From NCBI GenBank assembly GCA_037501455.1, contig CM074863.1:57517501-57581500 (forward strand): a stretch of DNA of 64,000 bases, read 5' to 3'. The translations under genes and the position numbers were made by a program. The DNA is from Lantana camara. Its lineage: Eukaryota > Streptophyta > Magnoliopsida > Lamiales > Verbenaceae. The notes under the pieces are model-generated. The model was not told where the DNA came from. It made no database searches and saw only the letters and a list, made by a program, of their open reading frames with translations. Below, piece after piece: positions 49,016-60,360 of the stretch. How positions within the stretch are numbered: position 1 is the first letter of the stretch; every line of letters begins with the position of its first letter.

Positions 49016-49027
49016 GCTCTGATACCA
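49016..49027 (-). other. Primer-binding site of element E
   Basis: Minus-strand TGGTATCAGAGC, complementary to initiator tRNA-Met, eight bases inside the 5' LTR boundary (49036). Confidence 0.9.
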
Positions 49028-49168
49028 CTGAAGGATGTAGCACCCCAAACGGAGGATGCCACATCCCCCGCGCTATGACCCAGGCCCGGTCATGAAATGG
49101 GAATCCATGCCCGAATCCGAATCAGAGCGAACGGGAGCTCAAACGCACACGCTATGCTAGACGGATCT

Positions 49169-50089
49169 TGTAACACCCAAAGCGTAAAGGTGCCACATCC
49201 CCCGCACTATAGCTCAGTCCACATATGAAACGGACAATCCATATATGAACTGAGCCATAGCGAACGAGTGACAAGAAAATAAAGACTAACTAGCTAGGCG
49301 GGACTAACCCCAAACCAATTATCACAACAGGAAAGAAACTGAAGTGCATTAATAACAAGTCTTTAACAAGCAAACTATTTCTAAATTCCTATCAATACAT
49401 TATCATCTCTCAAATACATAACATTATATAAAACCGAAGATAACAATACATATGTAACAAGGTAGAATGGACACGTGCTAGACCCGGAAAGAAAGACTTG
49501 ACTCGACACCAATCCCGCCTAGCACACAACCTGCAAAACTGAAAGGTGAGGTGTCAGTCTACCACAGACTGAGCGAGGGGCATAATAGATATAAGCGCAG
49601 ATAACATGCAAATCATAATCTCGGGTAAGGTTTTATAACCGAAAACAATCTAAGTTCAATAACAACATAAAGCTCGCCCGAGATTACAATTATCAGATTT
49701 AACAATCAATCATTTTCAATCAATCAATCAGTGGCCCGGCGAGTGAGGGCAATTCTACAACCTTACTCCGACAGTGTACAATCATGATACGTTTAATTAA
49801 TTAATTAAGTGATCACGCAATCAATTACAGTGCACACATAGCAGTTTCAATGACTCCTTCTTCCTCCAATGATGGTGGGTTTGCAAGGCCCGATCCATCC
49901 ACGGTAAACACGGTGTACGTCGGGAACATGACTCCCACGCACGGGACTCCTTCCTTCACCAAACCTCCTGGTGGATTCAGGGTTCATCCCCACGGTTGAG
50001 AGGAGTGTAAGAGTTACCCGTCAGCCCATGCTTCCCCGGTTGGCTCAAACACTAACTCTCGAGCCCACAGTGCACGTGTAACACACCGC
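49169..50089 (-). mobile_element. LTR D fragment, minus orientation (LTR end portion)
   Basis: Starts TGTAACACCC followed by GTGCCACATCCCCCGC, the mirror of a Tekay-like LTR terminus. It contains an acceptor-like region (minus strand TTTCAGTTTTGCAG|GTTGTG, then GCTAGGCGGGA, about 49505-49545). Only the last ~920 bp of an LTR are present. No coding region. Confidence 0.7.
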
Positions 50090-53064
50090 ATTTTCGGAGC
50101 AAGATACGATGTCGTTTTCGTGCGATTAAATTGTTATTTATTTAACTCGGCTTGTGCTTGAATTGCCTTATTCATGTTTTAATAATTTAATTGACTCAAT
50201 TGCAATCTTATATAAATATGTGAACCTAATTGAGATATGTGTTTAATTCGTAATTGCCCTTTAATTTAAATTATGTGGGCTGATTTGAAATTAACTAAAA
50301 TTGGGGATCTATTTCTAATTATGAGAAATTCTATTTGGACTAAATTGTTCCTTCTTAAGATTCTTGGACTCAATTGACTAGTCTTAGAAACTCGGGGACT
50401 CAATCGTAGGACTTAAACTCTCGAAGGGCTTAATTGTAATTTTGGGAGAAACCCTTCTTCTTATACCGAAACCTTAGCAGCCCATTTTTCATTTTCTTCT
50501 TCTCCTTCAGCAGCTGCGCAAGCTTTGATCTCCTCCCCCCTTTCGGCTTTCAACAGACGAGCTGCAGCGGCTCAACCTTCGGAAACCACCACCTCCTCTT
50601 CGGCATCCCACACCACTGACACCAGCTCCACCACCACGCCAGATATGGCGCTTCCACGCCACCCTCCGCCACCATAGCTCAACCTTCCTCCTCGCCATCT
50701 CGCTACCACACACCTCGTTTCTGTCTCAACCGAGAAGAGAAGCCATGGAATGCAGCAACTCCAGTGGCCGTTCCTTGCCCACGACGACAACCGCGGTGTT
50801 CTCTGGCCACAGGTCCGACACGAGACCGACGCACAACCACCACCGCTGTGAGGTGCAGATCCGACAACCACTCCGTTTCTTCTCCCTCCTTCTTTGCCAG
50901 ATCTGAGCAGAACCGAGAAGCTCCCTTCCGTCGTCGTCCCATTGCCAACCACAATCTCCGCCCCAGATCCGACAGTCCCATCACTGAACCACAGCCGGTC
51001 TGGAAATGAGGCTAAAATCGCAGCACCACCAAACTGCCGTCGCAGTCAGCCTGATCTCATTCTCTTTCTTGGCCGGAAACAGAGAAACCGAAAAGGGAAA
51101 CAAGGTCGAAGGGATGAAGCAATAACAGTGTTTTCAGCAGCCTCTGTATCTTTCACTCCGGTAGAACAGGGGAAGAACTGTTTCAGCTACGACCCCGCCT
51201 CAACTATCAATTTCCTTTCGATTCCACCGCCTTCGTCACCACCTTCAGAAGCAACGGCGGAGTCCAACTCTCTCTCATCAATTCTGTCGTCGATCTCGCT
51301 TCCATCGCCGATCATCATCTCCAGCGCCCTTTCGCTGACTAGCTCCGTCACAGGCGAAGTCTGCCACTGTCCGAGTCCTCTGATTTCTTCACTTTCCCGT
51401 AAAGCCATCTGCTTTCCTTTTTCTCAGTTTTAATTCATACAGACAAATTATATGCATACAAATTCATATGTATTTGTGTATAATTGTTAAATATTAAATT
51501 TGCTTCATATATTTCCTTGAGGTTGTTGCAAGAAAGTTTGTAAAACTTAAATTTTGAGTAATGCATGTATGTACAAAACATTGATTTGAGTATTCTCAAA
51601 TTTGGGTGTTACGGCTGTATGTATACATTAGTTGCAAGATCATGAACTTGATATCGAATTCTTGAGGTTGACGTGTGTGTAATTGGTAAATGGGTCAGTT
51701 AAATCTAAATTGAATCTCTGTTTTTTTTTTTGGGGGCATCAATCGATTGTGTGGCTGTATATATATATATATACATATATATATCAGAAAATATGGGTGT
51801 ATGGAAGTATATCAGTTTGGGAATTCAAATTAAAATTAAGACTTGAGTAATTAAAACATGACTTCGACCTTGAGTTACTTTGTTAAATGGCTAATTCGGG
51901 TAAATTGTAAAGCGATTCCTAAACAATGGTGAATGTAGAACTGGTTGGATTTTAATTGGGAACATGACAACTAATTGGTTTAAGGTTCTTGAAAATGAAT
52001 GCTCGTATTGGGAATTGAATAGACATGAACTATCCTATTTGATTTTCTTTCTAATAAATGATACAGGTAACATGTAGTGCACATATTACGTTAAGTACCA
52101 TTCGATAATTGAGCTTTCAATAGCTAGAGGATAATTCATAAATCTGTGTAAATGAGGAGATAATGAATTAAAGTAATTATGCTTGTTTATATATGTTACC
52201 CCGGATTTTAGTTGCTTTAATTAATAATGGAATTGTGGTTCTTGAACTATTGATGACAACAAGTGTTGTATATTAAATATCAACCTAACTATTGAGTAAT
52301 GTTTAGAAATAGTAAATTATAAATTTTGGTAATTTGTTGAGAACTAAATATATTAACTGATAATTGTGAATTTTGATTAGTTGTAATTGTTTTACTAACT
52401 GTTGGGTGGTGTGAGTTTGGTTATATGCATATTCTACACTCGGGTTTGTTTATGTAATTATGTGATTAATGTTGATGCGGGCTATGTACTCCTTTAACTG
52501 TAAGTTCGGTTCTTGCATAAGACATTAATCTGTGCACGTGAACATGAGAATGATATGGTGTGACTTCATTTCCATTTCACACCATTCATTTCATTGCCGT
52601 GCGTCTCTATGGTTCATGTTTGGGTTGTGTCTCACGAGTGCACTATGTCCCATTTTCTGTACAGTGATCTCCCGGGGTGGAGACAACCACGTCGCGTATT
52701 CATCAGTCTTCTCAGTTCTTGTATCTCGTTGCTTCTCAGGTGAGGTTTAGGATTTTGTATAGTTAAACGACCTATGACCCCAATATGATGATTTCAATCC
52801 CCGCATGCGATTATATACTATATATACGATTAAATATATGTTGGATATGATATGATTATGACCTTATGATACAACTTCAGTTTTGGAAATTAAATATGAA
52901 GGCATATGTAAGCTATTTTGAAAAGTTAAGTTATCTTATGATTATGTAGCGAGAATTGCCATGAAAGTTGGTATATGTTATGTTCTATTCTGTTATGGGG
53001 CCCGGAGCTACGGGTAAGGAGCCCCCGGGACGGTTAGGGCAGTCGGGGATATACCTGTGCGTAG
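50090..53064 (+). mobile_element. LTR D fragment, plus orientation (LTR start portion)
   Basis: Starts TGTAACACACCGC and runs about 2975 bp without reaching an LTR end. It stops at 53064 in GGGACGGTTAGGGC...GTGCGTAG, sequence that also lies inverted in the adjoining E LTR at about 53704-53775. It includes a C/T-rich block (50470-51430) with overlapping spurious frames of up to 179 codons. No retroelement protein domains. Confidence 0.65.
50470..51430 (+). other. C/T-rich, GC-rich block in LTR D
   Basis: Rich in CCACC, CTCCACC and TCTCC, unlike the AT-rich surroundings. Open frames on both strands (plus 50894-51433, minus 50572-50952) are proline/serine- or glycine-rich with no recognisable domain. 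It could be a transcribed leader region of the LTR or an old captured gene piece. I see no protein evidence for either. Confidence 0.4.
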
Positions 53065-56000
53065 TCTATAATCACAGGTCTATAAGCCAAAACATAAGTA
53101 AAGTATAATCACAGGTCTATAAGCCAAAACATAAGTAAAGTGTATGAAAGACAAATGCAACTAGAAAGGCTAGACCGACGAAGTGCAACTCAAACGACTC
53201 ACTCCCGCCTAGCAATCGCCAACATACCTGCAACTAAAAGTGTAAATGAGGGGTTAGTCAACTTGACCGAGTGAGGGGGCTAACGCACACCCACTATATA
53301 TATATATAGAGCATAGCACATATCGGAAGGGCGGACTCATGAACCGGAGATAGGTGTTACAAACCAAAGACATTTCCAAAAGTACCCAAAAGATAGATAT
53401 ATAAGCTTTAGAAAACATTTTAGAAACTCTATCTCGATTCATGATTCCCAGACAGAACACATCACATGCTCGGCGAGTACGAGCATCCAACCTTTACTCC
53501 TTAGAATCATATCAGAACATAAAAAACAAAATCAATCCAACCGTCACACCAATGATGGAGGGGATATGCCGTCCCCAAACCATCCAGAACATACATACCT
53601 TCAAGGGGTAGCGAACCCACAAGAGTCCTCCCCGGCCTTAGCCGAAGGCTCAAGATACCACACCTTCCCTACAGCACGGGTCGCGTGAAGATATCTCAAA
53701 TGGAACTACGCACAGGTATATCCCGACGGCCCTAACCGTCCCGGGGGCTCCTTACCCATAGCTCCTCGGATCCACATACATACATACATACAGATGCCAA
53801 TATTTCATGGCCAACTCGCTACAGAACATAACGTAACATACTTTTCAAAACAGCTTACGCATGCTTTCATATCTAATTTTCCAAAACAGAGTTGTTTCAC
53901 AAGGTCATAAACATATCATATTCAACACATACGTATATAATAGATATACTCGCATGCAGGGGTTGAAATCAGCATATTAAGGCCGTAGGTCGCATAACTA
54001 TACAAAATCCTAAACCTCACCTCGTAGTAGTAGAGTCTGAGAGTGTGAAGGGCCAAACACTCTAAACCTCGGGCTCACCGGCACCACCAAACTCTGTAAC
54101 GAGACATACAGAAGCCCAGACTTAAACTCTATATGAACCAAGCAAGACGCACGGTGACATAGAACATCATGTAAGAAATGCATTATGGAATGATATGTAT
54201 CACATAGGTCACGTAACATAGCATAAGACATGTATTTAATAATAAATTACACAATTAATCATGAAGTACTAGAGTTTAGAGCATAATTAAAGTAATATCA
54301 TAACATATAATATACCAAGCAACCCAAAGGCTAAGATAAACAATCTCAGTGCATATCATTCTTAAGGTTAAAAGCGCATTTATAACATATAAAATATTCT
54401 AACACTTTCGATAATTAACCAAGTCAGATTGTAATAGCAATTACTCTAAAATAGAAAATGGATACAACACATTAATGCCGCCAAAGAAAGAAAGCGGGGT
54501 TATCTTGAATTCTCATTTCCATTTTAATACCTAGAATTTATAATTACACTAACACCTAAATATATATATATATACAACGTTAATTTAGAATATTATATAA
54601 GAAATTTCATTTACACCTAATACACGCCAAGCACTCAACAATAATTAATCTATCTATCTTAATTCAATTAAATATACAATATACACACATGTATGGATCA
54701 CTTCGTGATGCTACAGAAAGTGGCGTGAAAAAGGAGCTTTAGATACAAGAATTCAATACCCAAATTAAATGAAGGAAGCAACGTGGTGGCAGGAAGATTA
54801 AAGTAAGATCATGCTACCCAATTACAATTAATCAAACTATCACACATCACTTAAGTAATTTAAAGCTTGTTGACTTAATTCCATCTTTTGTTACTGCATA
54901 AACATGCCACAACCGGTACATTACACAAGCCAATTTTTTAATTAATTCCAAGTAATAGTCACGGTTCCCCATGTACATTTCACGCAGCAAAAGGGATGAA
55001 ATAAAATAAGGAGCTAAGTCATTTTTAGTGTGTCCAACATTAATTGGTGCATGTATTAATAATTCAAATCTTGGAAAAGTCAATCCTCAAATTCAAATAG
55101 ATAAAGGAGTAAGGTTCGGACAGACCCAAGTGTTCACACCTCCAAATTTCTCAATTCAAACAATCATTACAACCCTATTACTTAGACCCACTAGCATAAA
55201 ATCAAACTTTTATTATTCAACAACATTCTCTCATAGAAACGTTCCTATTTATAAAGAAAAAGGTCATGATGTCGGCAACAAAAGAGAGCAACATGTATAA
55301 ATAATCCTAAGTCAGATTCGTCCCTTTCCTTCCAGTAATCATCACGGTATCCAAGTGTAAGCACTACAAAGTTTGACATAATTTGAGAATCATGATTTTT
55401 CATTTACAGTTCATTTGCAGCGCAGTTGCTGCTCTCGATTCCAGCGGAAAAATAAAAAGGCCGACGAACAGGGCGAAGTTTCCAGCCTAAATTAATTAAT
55501 TAACATATATATACCATCAAAGCTTGCTCAAATAATTCAAGATCTCATCATTCAAGTTCATACCAACAATTTCATGCTCCAATCCAAAAATAGAAATGAA
55601 ATACTCATTAAAAGAGATCCAAAGCTTACCTTGTCTTGTGAAGGAGTGAGAAATTAAGGAATATGGGGTCTTAGAATGAAAGATGGTTCAAGTCTTGATC
55701 TTCTCTTGAAATTTCTCCATGAATCTCTTGGAAGCTAACTTGTGTGGTTTGAAATGAAATGAAAAGGGGATAAAGCTATTTATATGGTGGCTAATAGTTT
55801 TAGGTCAAGATTAGGGTTTCCAAGATAAAATGTGGGGCGAAAGGCTTGAATAGGATTTGGGCTCAAATAAATGACCTTCGACCCAATAAGTCACAATTAG
55901 AAAGGTTTAAGGTCTAAATGGTTTCCGAAAAATATAAAATAAATTCTGTTGGACCCGAATTATCGATTCAAGCCCAATGGTGGTGTCGGAATTCGAATTC

Positions 56001-56753
56001 GAATTCCCGAGCCCATATTGGTCCCGAATGACCCGAACTCACCTAATTCAAGTTAGGCCCAAAACACACAAATAGGTCCAAGTCCTATTTGAATCAAATT
56101 CCAATAATTAATTTAAATTCATCCAAGTTCCATTCTCAAGTTGTCATGCAAGAATTCATATTTTACTATTTTGGATTTTAGTCAATTAAGTCACATTTTC
56201 AATTAAAGTGGGAATTAAACACATAAAAAGGAAATTAAATCACATAAGTGCATAAGGTAAACTCTCTCGTAGCGCATACCTGTACGATTTATCGGACGGG
56301 GCGTCACACGGCGGGCTCAAGGTACGAGTGCGGTGCTTTGTGCTTGACGGCGAGAAGGAGATGCTTCAGCCGTCAAGACCTCTACTTTCCTCTATGGTTC
56401 AAAGTTTCTGTCTTTCTGAATTTCATTCTCAATTTTCAATTGCTTTATCACGTTTTCATTGATTCAAGAGCAAAGTTGTGTTTTAAAATTAAAATTTATT
56501 TTTGTAAAACGTTATTTGTCATAAGAAATGCCTATTTAAAAAAAAAAAGAAAAAATTTCAATTTCTAAAAACCGGCGGTCCGGTCCGGTTCTCAGGACCA
56601 AAATCGCCGGTTAATCGGGCGGTTTTTTCGGTCCTGAGGCGGTCCGAACTGTGCCGGTTTTGAGGGGTCATTCGGACCGGACCAGCCACCGGTCACCGGT
56701 TGAACAGGTCCGACCGGACGGTCCGGTCCGGTTTTCAAAACATTGGCTTACAC

Positions 56754-58237
56754 TAAGCGGTCCACAGACATCACAATGGATCGAATCCAAGACCTTAGTG
56801 GCACGTTCCACAGTTCCTCTAAAAGGAACTTTGGACATCTTTCCTTTGAGATAGTATTCGCAAGACGTTAACTCTTTGAGATCATTTTCAGAGAACGACC
56901 CTAAAGTGTTTATCTTGCTAATTCTGTTCTCGAAAATGTGTCCTAATCTAGCGTGCCATAAGGGAGCTGAAACTTTGTCATCTCTCTTATGTTTAATTTC
57001 TCGTTGTATATTCATAATATTGATATTCTGACTTAGATAAAGTCCATTACTTAGAGTACCGATGTGAACGGAAGAGTTGTTCCGTTTGATAAAGTACTTA
57101 CTATTCTTAATATAAGTTTCATAACCTTCACAATCTAAAATTGGAACCGAAATTATATTACGAATAATGCTCGGTACATAAAGGACTTTATTTAAAACTA
57201 ACTTAAAACTACCTAAATCTAATCTAATTGTGCCTAAAGCTCGAGCTTCAACATTTGAGCCATCGTCGATCTTCAAGACACATTCTCCTTCTCTTAGTTG
57301 TTGGACTTCATTTAGCATCTGTACATCATTACAGATATGAGCTCCACAACCAGTATCAAGTACCCAAGAACTAGAATTAATAGAAAGATTTACATCAACG
57401 AGAAACATACCTTTCTTTAGAGTAGCCTTTTACTCTGGACAGTTTCTCCTCCAATGTCCCGCTTTGCCACAATGGAAGCAAACACCCTCTTTCTGGTCAC
57501 GCTTCTTCTTTTGGGCCTTCCCCTTCGATATGCCACCAGTGGGCCTAAGGGGTTTCTTCTTCTTCTTTTGGGCTTTCTTGCCCTTACCTTTAGAAGGCCC
57601 GGAAGAGGAAGATGGAGCATTCACCATCAGAACCTTATTGTCCTTCTGGATCGTGCTTTCAGTAGTCACAAGCTGACTAATCAGCTCAGCTACAGTAGCA
57701 CCAGCATGATTTATATTGAATTTAAGGACAAATGGGTTGAATGATGGTGGGAGCGAGGCTAGCAACATGTCCACTGAAAGCTCAACTTTCAGTGGCATGT
57801 CCATGGAAGCAAGTTTCTCAGTAAGGGCACTTGAGTCCATATTCATGGACACTTGAACCTTCCCTCATTCTCAAATGGAACAATTCCTTTGAAGTGTTAT
57901 ACCTTGTAACACGTTCATGAGGGCGGTAAAGTTGCTCTAAGTAGTCATAAATCTCCCAAGAAAATTCCATGGCCTCATGTTGCCTTCGCAAGTCCGGAGA
58001 CATGTTAGCCAACATAAGGCAACGGGCTTGGAGATTATCATCCTTCCACTTCTGGATCGCGTCCCGCTCGGTCCGAGTGGGAGTGTCCCCTTCAGGACTA
58101 GGCTCCTCTTCAAAGAGAACATAAGTTCTTTTCTCAGAATCTAAAATGATTTTCAGATTCCTCAGGCAATCAGAATAGTTGGGACCAGTCAACTTGTTTG
58201 ACTCGAGGATCGATACAAGAGGGTTTTTGGTTACCAT
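56754..58237 (-). pseudogene. Copia gag, protease and integrase N-terminus, broken
   Basis: Upstream half of the copia polyprotein on the minus strand. Gag begins at 58237 (MVTKNPLVSILESNKLTG) and includes RNLKIILDSEK and a YDYLEQLY region. A frame change near 57850 leads to the second half with a zinc knuckle CFHCGKAGHWRRNC (about 57430-57475). A stop near 57430 separates it from the protease (WVLDTGCGAH, so D-T-G), then the pre-integrase domain (PLWHARLGHI) and the integrase start (DVCGPLS, first catalytic D). The reading frame runs straight into the hAT insertion at 56745 and would have continued at 39410. Confidence 0.9.
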
Positions 58238-58442
58238 TTCAAAACACGTAGAGAATCACAGAATCTACGACCTAAATGGTAAAATAGATAACTAGTGAGC
58301 ATGCTGAATTATAACGATATACAAAAGATAATGTCTTTAATCTAATGTAGCTCCTACTGTTTTTCAAAGATCTATAATTCCGAAAGATCTAAGAGGAACA
58401 CGTTTCCTAATGGGTACTAAGATCCTAAGCATTTTACCTCGA

Positions 58443-58770
58443 ACCCACGACTCGCGGACATTCTAAGTAAAACCCAAGGTAGGTACAACTTACCAATTCT
58501 AACACCTTTAGAACTCTTAGTAATTGTTTTTGCATCACCTATCTTTCAATATGGACCCACGACTCGTGCGACATCCATGTTTACTTAGGTGTTAAGCTAG
58601 ACCCATCAATCATAAGATCATGATCAAAACTTAGTTCAAACGACCCACGACTCGTGGACATCGCCCTTGCCAAAATTGACCACGAAATATTGATCATTTA
58701 AAATGATCAATTAGGTAACTAAGAACTAATACATTCCACTAGCTATCCCACGACTCCCGCACAATAACTA
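58443..58770. repeat. Four dispersed ACCCACGACTCG(T/C)GGAC motifs
   Basis: At 58443, 58555, 58643 and 58746 (the last more diverged, TCCCACGACTCCCGCAC), 88-112 bp apart. CCACGACTCGTGG is an imperfect palindrome. Confidence 0.6.
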
Positions 58771-59889
58771 GCTTCACTTACTAAACTTAAAACCTATTAA
58801 TGGAATGCTAGGAATTTAATTCAAAATTTGCATCTCGAATTAAACACCTATTGTTCGAAATTAGTTTAATATTTAACGGGAATTTTCGAATCAACCGGAG
58901 AGTTATCCGGTTCGACCTCACCAACATATACGTTATCCAAATTTAATTAGTCTTGATTAATGCAAGTACAACTTAAATGCATTTCACACAAGCACTTAGC
59001 AGATAACATGTCCTAGCATGATACTAACATGTGATGATCATGGGTTCTACCTATCTTATGCGTGATATATGGGAGCCACTCCTCAATCACAAGTTCTAAA
59101 ATACATGCCACATAAACAGTTTAAATCACATAAGGGAAAGCAGTAACAAAATACGAGCCCTATCTCTATTACATCTTCAATTGAGATTCCCCTCCCTAAC
59201 ATTTTGAGGAGTCTTCACTTATGGTCTCCTTGTTACTTGAATGTGGTCCATCTTACTCCATGGGTGTATTGTCTCCAAAATGAAAATAAAACCTCACCGC
59301 CTATTCTACTCTCAAAAAAATGAAAAAGTACTGAAAAGTAATAAGGCTCAATCTTCATATTGGCCTTAGACAAATACACGGGGCATACCCCGGCCTCAAA
59401 ACAGCAATATGGAAAGCCACATAATAAATCACATAATAGTACGCACATAAGTGAGGCTCCAACCTCAATTAAAAAACGCAACTATAGGGCTCCAACCCCA
59501 ATTTAAACCACTCATGTGCATAAATTAAAACCATACATATGTCTAGACCTATGATCACCTAACATGCTTCTTGCGAGAATTTAAACTTAGTCAATAAATT
59601 AAAATTCCCGTTTCAAGTCCTAATGACTTGGAACACGACTTGATGCGAGTCTTATTTATAAAAGTTTTCAATAAATCCCAAATTACTAAAACAAATAAAA
59701 TTCCAATTAATTTCTGAAAATTAAAATTTTTATTAAAGGTTTAATTTCCCAAATTATAAACCGTTTCTATTCCTAAAAAAATCCCAATTTGAACTCTTAT
59801 TCAAGATAAATTAATTTAATTAAAAACAGGTTTTAATAAAGTGAAACAAAATTGGGACTGGATTGCACGAGATACGAAAACGGATTACG

Positions 59890-60090
59890 AGGGAAAAACG
59901 GCGCGCGCGGCCCTCTCGGCCTCTTGCGGGCGATCCCGTCAGCCTATGGCTAGGCGCGCCCGGAACGCCTCCCGCACGGTTGCGGGAGGGACTAGGCGCA
60001 AGGCCTACGCACGCCTTCGTAAGACGGGCGGCTGCGCGCAAGGCCCTCACGCTCGACGCCTTCGCGCGTGGCGTTTCGCGTGTTCGTCGT
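59890..60090. repeat. GC-rich hairpin block in copia leader
   Basis: GCGCGCGCGG, GGCGCGCCC and a perfect nine-base stem CCTCCCGCA/TGCGGGAGG with a four-base loop (59968-59989), with repeated GCGCAAGGCC. It is far richer in GC and CpG than the rest of the leader. Confidence 0.65.
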
Positions 60091-60360
60091 AATCAGGGTT
60101 TTCGTCTCGTGTTTTTGTTCAAAAGCAAAACCAATCCAAGAAATCCAAAAACATTTTATACAGTTTCAAATTTAAAACAGTTTTCAAAAACAAAAATTTT
60201 TACAGAACAATTTTCAGAAACTTTTAGGAAAAAAAATACTGTTTCGTAATTCAGGCTTTCTAAAACAGTTACAATACTCAATCGCATCAAGCCTAGGAAT
60301 TTCTAACAAATTCAGTTAAGTGGAGAAGAATCAGAAACACGATTAACGAGGTGGCTTTGA

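Larger units (their letters stand above)
40822..56308 (-). mobile_element. Element E: Tekay-like Ty3/gypsy chromovirus
   Basis: TSD CGGCG at 40817-40821 and 56309-56313. LTRs 40822-44416 and 49036-56308 (the latter enlarged by D fragments) read, on the minus strand, TGTGACGCCCC to GGGGTGCTACA. Gag-pol, primer site and polypurine tract are present. The two LTRs look very similar over long stretches. Only two frame interruptions by indel/stop class separate it from an open polyprotein (see its coding entry), so it looks among the younger insertions here. Confidence 0.93.
49036..56308 (-). repeat. Element E 5' LTR, enlarged by D fragments
   Basis: The direct repeat of 40822-44416. It matches for the first ~130 bp (49036-49168), is replaced by D-family sequence (49169-53064), then resumes with a 37-bp tandem duplication at 53067-53140 and matches to 56308. 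About 245 bp present in the 3' LTR (equivalent of about 40965-41210) are missing. Confidence 0.88.
39411..56745. mobile_element. Non-autonomous hAT element, interrupted by gypsy element E
   Basis: Terminal inverted repeats CAATGTTTTCAAAAYCGG (39411 rightward and 56745 leftward) are flanked by an exact 8-bp duplication GCTTACAC (39403-39410 and 56746-56753). An 8-bp TSD is diagnostic of hAT. Subterminal CCGGT/ACCGG words occur at both ends. Without element E it is about 1.84 kb. No transposase is visible; the interior is AT-rich DNA plus four ~278-bp tandem repeats. It split the copia integrase reading frame. Confidence 0.92.
58238..60360 (-). other. Copia 5' leader (untranslated), with repeated motif and GC block
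   Basis: A 2.1-kb leader between gag and the 5' LTR. No coding region of note. It contains four copies of an ACCCACGACTCG motif (58443-58770), an AT-rich middle and a GC-rich hairpin-prone block (59890-60090). The primer site is unclear: minus-strand TCAAAGCCACC follows the LTR and resembles only part of a standard TGGTATCAGAGCCACC. Confidence 0.7.

Noticed and set aside
50572..51433. Overlapping frames of 126 and 179 codons on opposite strands
   Set aside because: Low-complexity proline/serine or glycine/valine composition from CT-rich DNA; no motif.
59841..60249. Arginine/alanine-rich frames of 83 and 128 codons
   Set aside because: They are produced by the GC-rich hairpin block in the copia leader and have no domain or start context.
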